From a virus: a stretch of 25,263 bases of DNA. The notes under the pieces are model-generated. The model had not been told where the DNA came from. It ran no database searches and was given only the letters and a program-made list of their open reading frames with translations. Location of the stretch: IMG/VR virus record IMGVR_UViG_3300028188_000025, positions 1 to 25,263 of that record. One strand, given 5' to 3'. The translations under genes and the position numbers were made by a program. Shown here in pieces: positions 21,810-25,263 of this stretch (position 1 is its first letter; the number at the start of each line of letters is the position of its first letter).

Positions 21810-24800
21810 ATGGCATTTAGCGGAAGAGGAGAAAGGGAGCCAAGTAAGTTTACTACATTCCAATACTATGACAATCTTGCTAAACAACATGGTGTTCCTG
21901 AACCAGAAGTAAAAAAGCCCTCCTTATTTAGAAGAACAATAGACATACTACAAAGACCTAACTACGCTGTAGCTGGGTTTGCTGGTGCATTCACAGAGAG
22001 AGGTAAGGAAGCTGGAGAGAATCCATTTATAGAAGCATGGAAAGGTTTAAAGGGAGAGGATAAAGAAACATTCTCAGATGTTCTTGGTGATGTTGGAGTA
22101 GAAAACAAGTATGCTAAAGGCATAGCTGGCTTTGCTTTAGATGTAGTGTTAGATCCAACAACTTGGTTTGGTGGAGCATTTGTTAAGGCTGGTGCTAAAG
22201 TTGCTAAGGTTGGTCTTAAGGCTGGTGCTGCAACTGGAAAAGCAGTAGGACTTGGCAGACAAATAAGAGCCATAGAGACAACAGCAAGTGATATAGGGAC
22301 AGCCCTAAAGAGAGGCTTCCAAAGAGGATTCGGAACATCAACTAAGTTAACTAAACTTAAAGGAGTGTCAGATGATGCTCTTGGCAATTACAAAGTAACA
22401 GAGAAGGGTGTATTTGAAAGAAGTATAAATGAAGCTGGTGAAGAAGTATTTGAAAAGAAGGTTGGTATAGTAGAGAATGGCGTTATCAAAGACCTTAAAG
22501 GAAAGAAAGAAATAGGTTCTTTTGAAAGTGTTGTTGGTGGTATTCAAAAATACTTTAGTAAAGCCATTGGTAAACCAGAAGATTATGATGAGATATTAGG
22601 AGAAACTGGAGACCTATTTAAAGGATATGATCAGAAAACATTAGATAGTGCATTTGATATAATGGCTTATAACACTAAGCTTGAAAGTGGTGTATTAAAA
22701 GGTGCTGGGAAGATTGATGATATTGTATACAGGGGACAGCCAAAAGACTTTAAATTTAGAAGAGCTGTTTCAGATGTTTCTTCTGAAGATAATATATTAA
22801 TTGGTAAAGGTGTATTTACAACAACAAATAAAGATATAGCAAAAACTTATGGAGAAAATATTTCTGCATTTAAAAAACCAACAAAAAGAATACTAGATAT
22901 ATCCAATGCTAATGAAAAAGATTTAAGAAAAATAATGCCAGATAGCTTTTTTGAGGAAAGAAGGCTTGGTGGTTTAATTCATAGACCAGACGATACCTTT
23001 ACATCAACATATAAGACATATAAAGAAGCTGTTAAAAACGGTGATATTAAAGATGCAGAAGATATATTGATGAATAACATCATTGAAAAGTTTACTGGTG
23101 GTAAGGGTGTTGAAGAGCTTGTATCTGGTGGTTCATCAGAAATTGGTAAATTGAAATCTGCAAGAGATGCTGCTGCAAAATTTCTACAAAAGAAAGGATA
23201 CAACGTAATCAAACATCAGGGTGGAATAAGAGCTGGTGGAAAAAAATTACACGATGTTTACATAGCACTATCAGACGAAGCATTACAACCAATATCAAAA
23301 ACAGCAAAACAATTATACAAAAGTGGGGAAGGTGAAGTGGCTGCTGTTGTAAAACTAATGAAAGAACTTGGACAGAAGACTGGTAAACAACTTGCAGAGG
23401 CTAAGGGTATCAAGGGCAAGGAATGGTATATCCCACTTGTAGATAAAAACAAATTAAAACAAATCAAAAAGTATAATGATAGATACGAGATACTTGGAGA
23501 TAATCTTGCTAAGGAATTAAAAGGTGTTGTCCCAGAAAAAGACTTACTTAGAGACCCAGTAGAACTATATTCAAGAGCACGATTTGAATTAACTCATGAT
23601 GTTCTAAGACAGGAGACAATGGCTAATATGATAGAGGCTTTTGGCAAGAAGGCAGGAGCATTTACCAGTGAAGCAGAAGCAAGGGCAGCAGGATTTAAAC
23701 CAATCTTTAGGAATGGTTCTGAGGAATTAGTTGGTATGACTGGTGATAAAAAAGCTTCTAAGCTTCTTGGCTACTTACAGAATACAGATGCAAAGTTTGT
23801 AGATAATTCATTATTCCCAGAGTTTAAGACAGTTGATATGTTGGCTAAGGCTAGTGGATATGACAAGTTCACCTCAGTATTTAAAGAGTTGGTTACAGCT
23901 TGGTTCCCTGCATTCCATGTAAGAAATATGTTTTCTGGTTATGTACAGAATTATTCTGTGTTAGGAGCTAGAGCATTTGACCCAACTACAATCCCACAGG
24001 GCATAACAGTTATGTCTAAGAAACTAACAGAGAAGGCTGGATTAGATGGTGTAGCTGGTCATACATTTGGAGAGATAAGAGACGCACTAATAGATAAGTT
24101 TGGGTACTCGTCAAGGTACGTTGTTGATATAGATAATATCACAAGCACCATAGAGGCTGGTACAAAGTTTAAGAAATTAGCAAAGCTTCACCCTAGACGT
24201 GCTGGTAACTGGATTGAAATGAATCAGAAAGCCAATGCAACTATAGGAGCACTTAAACAAGGCAAGTCATTAGATGAAGCTCTCAACTTAGCAGAGAAAG
24301 CAGGATTCGATTACAGTAAGATAACACAATTTGAATCAAAGATAATGAAACGAGCTATTCCTTTCTACACATTTGCAAGGAAGAATGCTGCGTTACAAGC
24401 ATCAACATTTACTAAACATCCAGAGAGAATACTAAATCAAGTTAAGTTTACCAACATGTTATCTAATGTATTTGGTGGAGGTAAGCCAACGGAGGAAGAC
24501 TTAGATGGTGTTCCACCTTGGGCATTAAATGCTATGGGATTCAAAGTACAGGATGGTAAATATATTTCTAAGTTTGGATTACCAATGGAAGAGTTTGTAG
24601 AGAGGATAGCTAATCCAGTAAAGACAACTCTTACAAGTCTAAACCCTTTAATGAAATATCCACTAGAAGCAAAGACTGGATTTGATTTCTTTAGAGAGAG
24701 ACAGATTAAAGATATAACAAGTGTTAAAAGTTTAACTGCTGAAATACTAACACATGAGAAAACACCTAAGTGGTTAAAGGATGCTTTCCATGTTACAAGT

Positions 24801-25118
24801 TATGTTGGCAAAGATGGTAAGAAGAGATACAATGCTGACCCTGAAAACCTACACAAGTTGAGGAACTTACCAACATCAAGGTTTCAAAGTACAGCTGATA
24901 AGATGTTTGAAGATGGCATAACAAATGTTACGCCTGCAAAGATAGTATCATTCCTTATAGGAGCTCAACTCTATGACATAGATCAAGAGTTACAAGCTAA
25001 CTTCGCAGAGAAGGATTTAATAAAGGCATACCAAGAAGAACTACAATCAAGGGGCATTATATACGACTACTCAATGTTCCCAGAAAGTAAGACTACTAAC
25101 TTTGAATATAAGGAATAA
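21810..25118 (+). CDS. Large internal virion protein with ADP-ribosyltransferase-like domain
   Basis: An 1102-residue protein. Residues 1-150 are Gly/Ala/Lys-rich with GKEAGENPFIEAW. A domain at about 300-495 resembles the ADP-ribosyltransferase (ART) fold: DDIVYRGQ (R308), GKGVFTTTNKDIAKTYG (333-348), KRILDIS, then GYNVIKHQGG and HDVYIALSDEAL as the closing strand. The catalytic glutamate is not evident, so the domain may be a divergent or inactive ART. Residues 680-1000 hold features seen in phage ejection-type proteins: WFPAFHVRNMFSGYVQNY and FDYSKITQFESKIMKRAIPFYTFARKNAALQ. It is the last gene, followed by a terminator. The protein may be packaged and injected with the DNA; that is inference. 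Confidence 0.6.
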   Translation: MAFSGRGEREPSKFTTFQYYDNLAKQHGVPEPEVKKPSLFRRTIDILQRPNYAVAGFAGAFTERGKEAGENPFIEAWKGLKGEDKETFSDVLGDVGVENKYAKGIAGFALDVVLDPTTWFGGAFVKAGAKVAKVGLKAGAATGKAVGLGRQIRAIETTASDIGTALKRGFQRGFGTSTKLTKLKGVSDDALGNYKVTEKGVFERSINEAGEEVFEKKVGIVENGVIKDLKGKKEIGSFESVVGGIQKYFSKAIGKPEDYDEILGETGDLFKGYDQKTLDSAFDIMAYNTKLESGVLKGAGKIDDIVYRGQPKDFKFRRAVSDVSSEDNILIGKGVFTTTNKDIAKTYGENISAFKKPTKRILDISNANEKDLRKIMPDSFFEERRLGGLIHRPDDTFTSTYKTYKEAVKNGDIKDAEDILMNNIIEKFTGGKGVEELVSGGSSEIGKLKSARDAAAKFLQKKGYNVIKHQGGIRAGGKKLHDVYIALSDEALQPISKTAKQLYKSGEGEVAAVVKLMKELGQKTGKQLAEAKGIKGKEWYIPLVDKNKLKQIKKYNDRYEILGDNLAKELKGVVPEKDLLRDPVELYSRARFELTHDVLRQETMANMIEAFGKKAGAFTSEAEARAAGFKPIFRNGSEELVGMTGDKKASKLLGYLQNTDAKFVDNSLFPEFKTVDMLAKASGYDKFTSVFKELVTAWFPAFHVRNMFSGYVQNYSVLGARAFDPTTIPQGITVMSKKLTEKAGLDGVAGHTFGEIRDALIDKFGYSSRYVVDIDNITSTIEAGTKFKKLAKLHPRRAGNWIEMNQKANATIGALKQGKSLDEALNLAEKAGFDYSKITQFESKIMKRAIPFYTFARKNAALQASTFTKHPERILNQVKFTNMLSNVFGGGKPTEEDLDGVPPWALNAMGFKVQDGKYISKFGLPMEEFVERIANPVKTTLTSLNPLMKYPLEAKTGFDFFRERQIKDITSVKSLTAEILTHEKTPKWLKDAFHVTSYVGKDGKKRYNADPENLHKLRNLPTSRFQSTADKMFEDGITNVTPAKIVSFLIGAQLYDIDQELQANFAEKDLIKAYQEELQSRGIIYDYSMFPESKTTNFEYKE

Positions 25119-25120
25119 TA

Positions 25121-25148
25121 AAAAACAGGGCTATACAGCTCTGTTTTT
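25121..25148 (+). terminator. Intrinsic (possibly bidirectional) terminator
   Basis: A 12-bp stem, 25121-25132 pairing with 25137-25148 around the 4-base loop ATAC, with one G-T pair. The returning arm ends in five T and the stem begins with five A, so it can work on both strands. It begins 2 bases after the last gene's stop codon and closes the late operon. Confidence 0.85.
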
Positions 25149-25263
25149 AGTTAGATGGTACAATGTACCTCTTTCGTATTTAAACGTCTCTAAGGGGCTG
25201 TTTTAGCCCTCTGAGGGCATGCTTAGATGGTTAATATCTCTTCTTGAGGAGAGAGAAGTTGTT
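25149..25263 (+). ncRNA. Hairpin-rich non-coding end of the window
   Basis: Three perfect or near-perfect small hairpins follow the terminator: GGTAC/GTACC (25157-25169), GCCCT/AGGGC (25206-25218) and TCTCTTC/GGAGAGA (25237-25254, one G-T pair). GGGGCT (25194-25199) could pair instead with AGCCCT (25205-25210). TTAGATGGT occurs at 25151 and again at 25223. No ORF of note is seen here, though the window ends before one could be judged. This could be a structured leader for the next transcript or a small RNA. Confidence 0.4.

Noticed and set aside
363-25118. Reassigned TGA codon, suggested by near-absence of TGA stops
   Set aside because: All genes are complete without in-frame TGA, and TAA preference is normal in A+T-rich genomes.

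Overview
The window reads as the late (packaging, head and tail) module of a tailed double-stranded DNA phage, most likely short-tailed (podovirus-like). All 27 supported genes lie on the + strand, tightly packed and often overlapping by 1-40 bases. The order is small terminase, large terminase, portal, small head protein, scaffold, major capsid protein, then decoration/fibre genes, a head-tail adaptor, a beta-propeller-like tail protein and two large internal (ejection-type) proteins. I see no tape measure, tail tube, sheath or baseplate genes, which favours a short tail. There is no integrase, replication gene or tRNA here, so this is probably part of a longer genome.

Host clues are limited. 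The DNA is A+T-rich and the standard code fits every gene. Stops are 23 TAA, 3 TAG and one TGA. Almost no late gene has a Shine-Dalgarno (SD) sequence; starts usually follow a short A/T-rich leader (AAAAxxATG-like). Two strong promoters match the sigma70 consensus with an extended -10 (TTGACA, 17-base spacer, TGCTATAAT/TGCTATACT), which argues against a Bacteroidota host. The host cannot be named.

Layout: 1-362 is A+T-rich non-coding DNA with direct repeats and a promoter. 363-5742 is packaging and capsid. 5804-12056 holds a glycosyltransferase, a decoration-like protein, a long tail fibre, a nucleotidyltransferase-like enzyme inside the fibre genes, a beta-sandwich protein, a 15-residue-repeat protein and a membrane-anchored protein. 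12095-13385 is a cassette (62-aa protein, HNH nuclease, metallophosphoesterase) with its own promoter and, unlike its surroundings, strong SD sites. 13451-14644 is a papain-like cysteine peptidase plus a small holin-like membrane protein. 14645-14878 is non-coding and rich in hairpins. 14879-20196 carries fibre/lectin genes, the adaptor, the propeller protein and a collar-like protein. 20201-25118 encodes two large internal proteins, the second with an ADP-ribosyltransferase-like domain. A terminator and more hairpins close the window.

The most interesting points are: three enzyme-like domains (glycosyltransferase, nucleotidyltransferase, ADP-ribosyltransferase-like) embedded in the virion genes; two intergenic hairpins with the same outer stem and flank but compensatorily different inner stems; recurrent small intergenic hairpins with TAAA-containing loops; and an SD-using cassette inside an otherwise SD-less operon.
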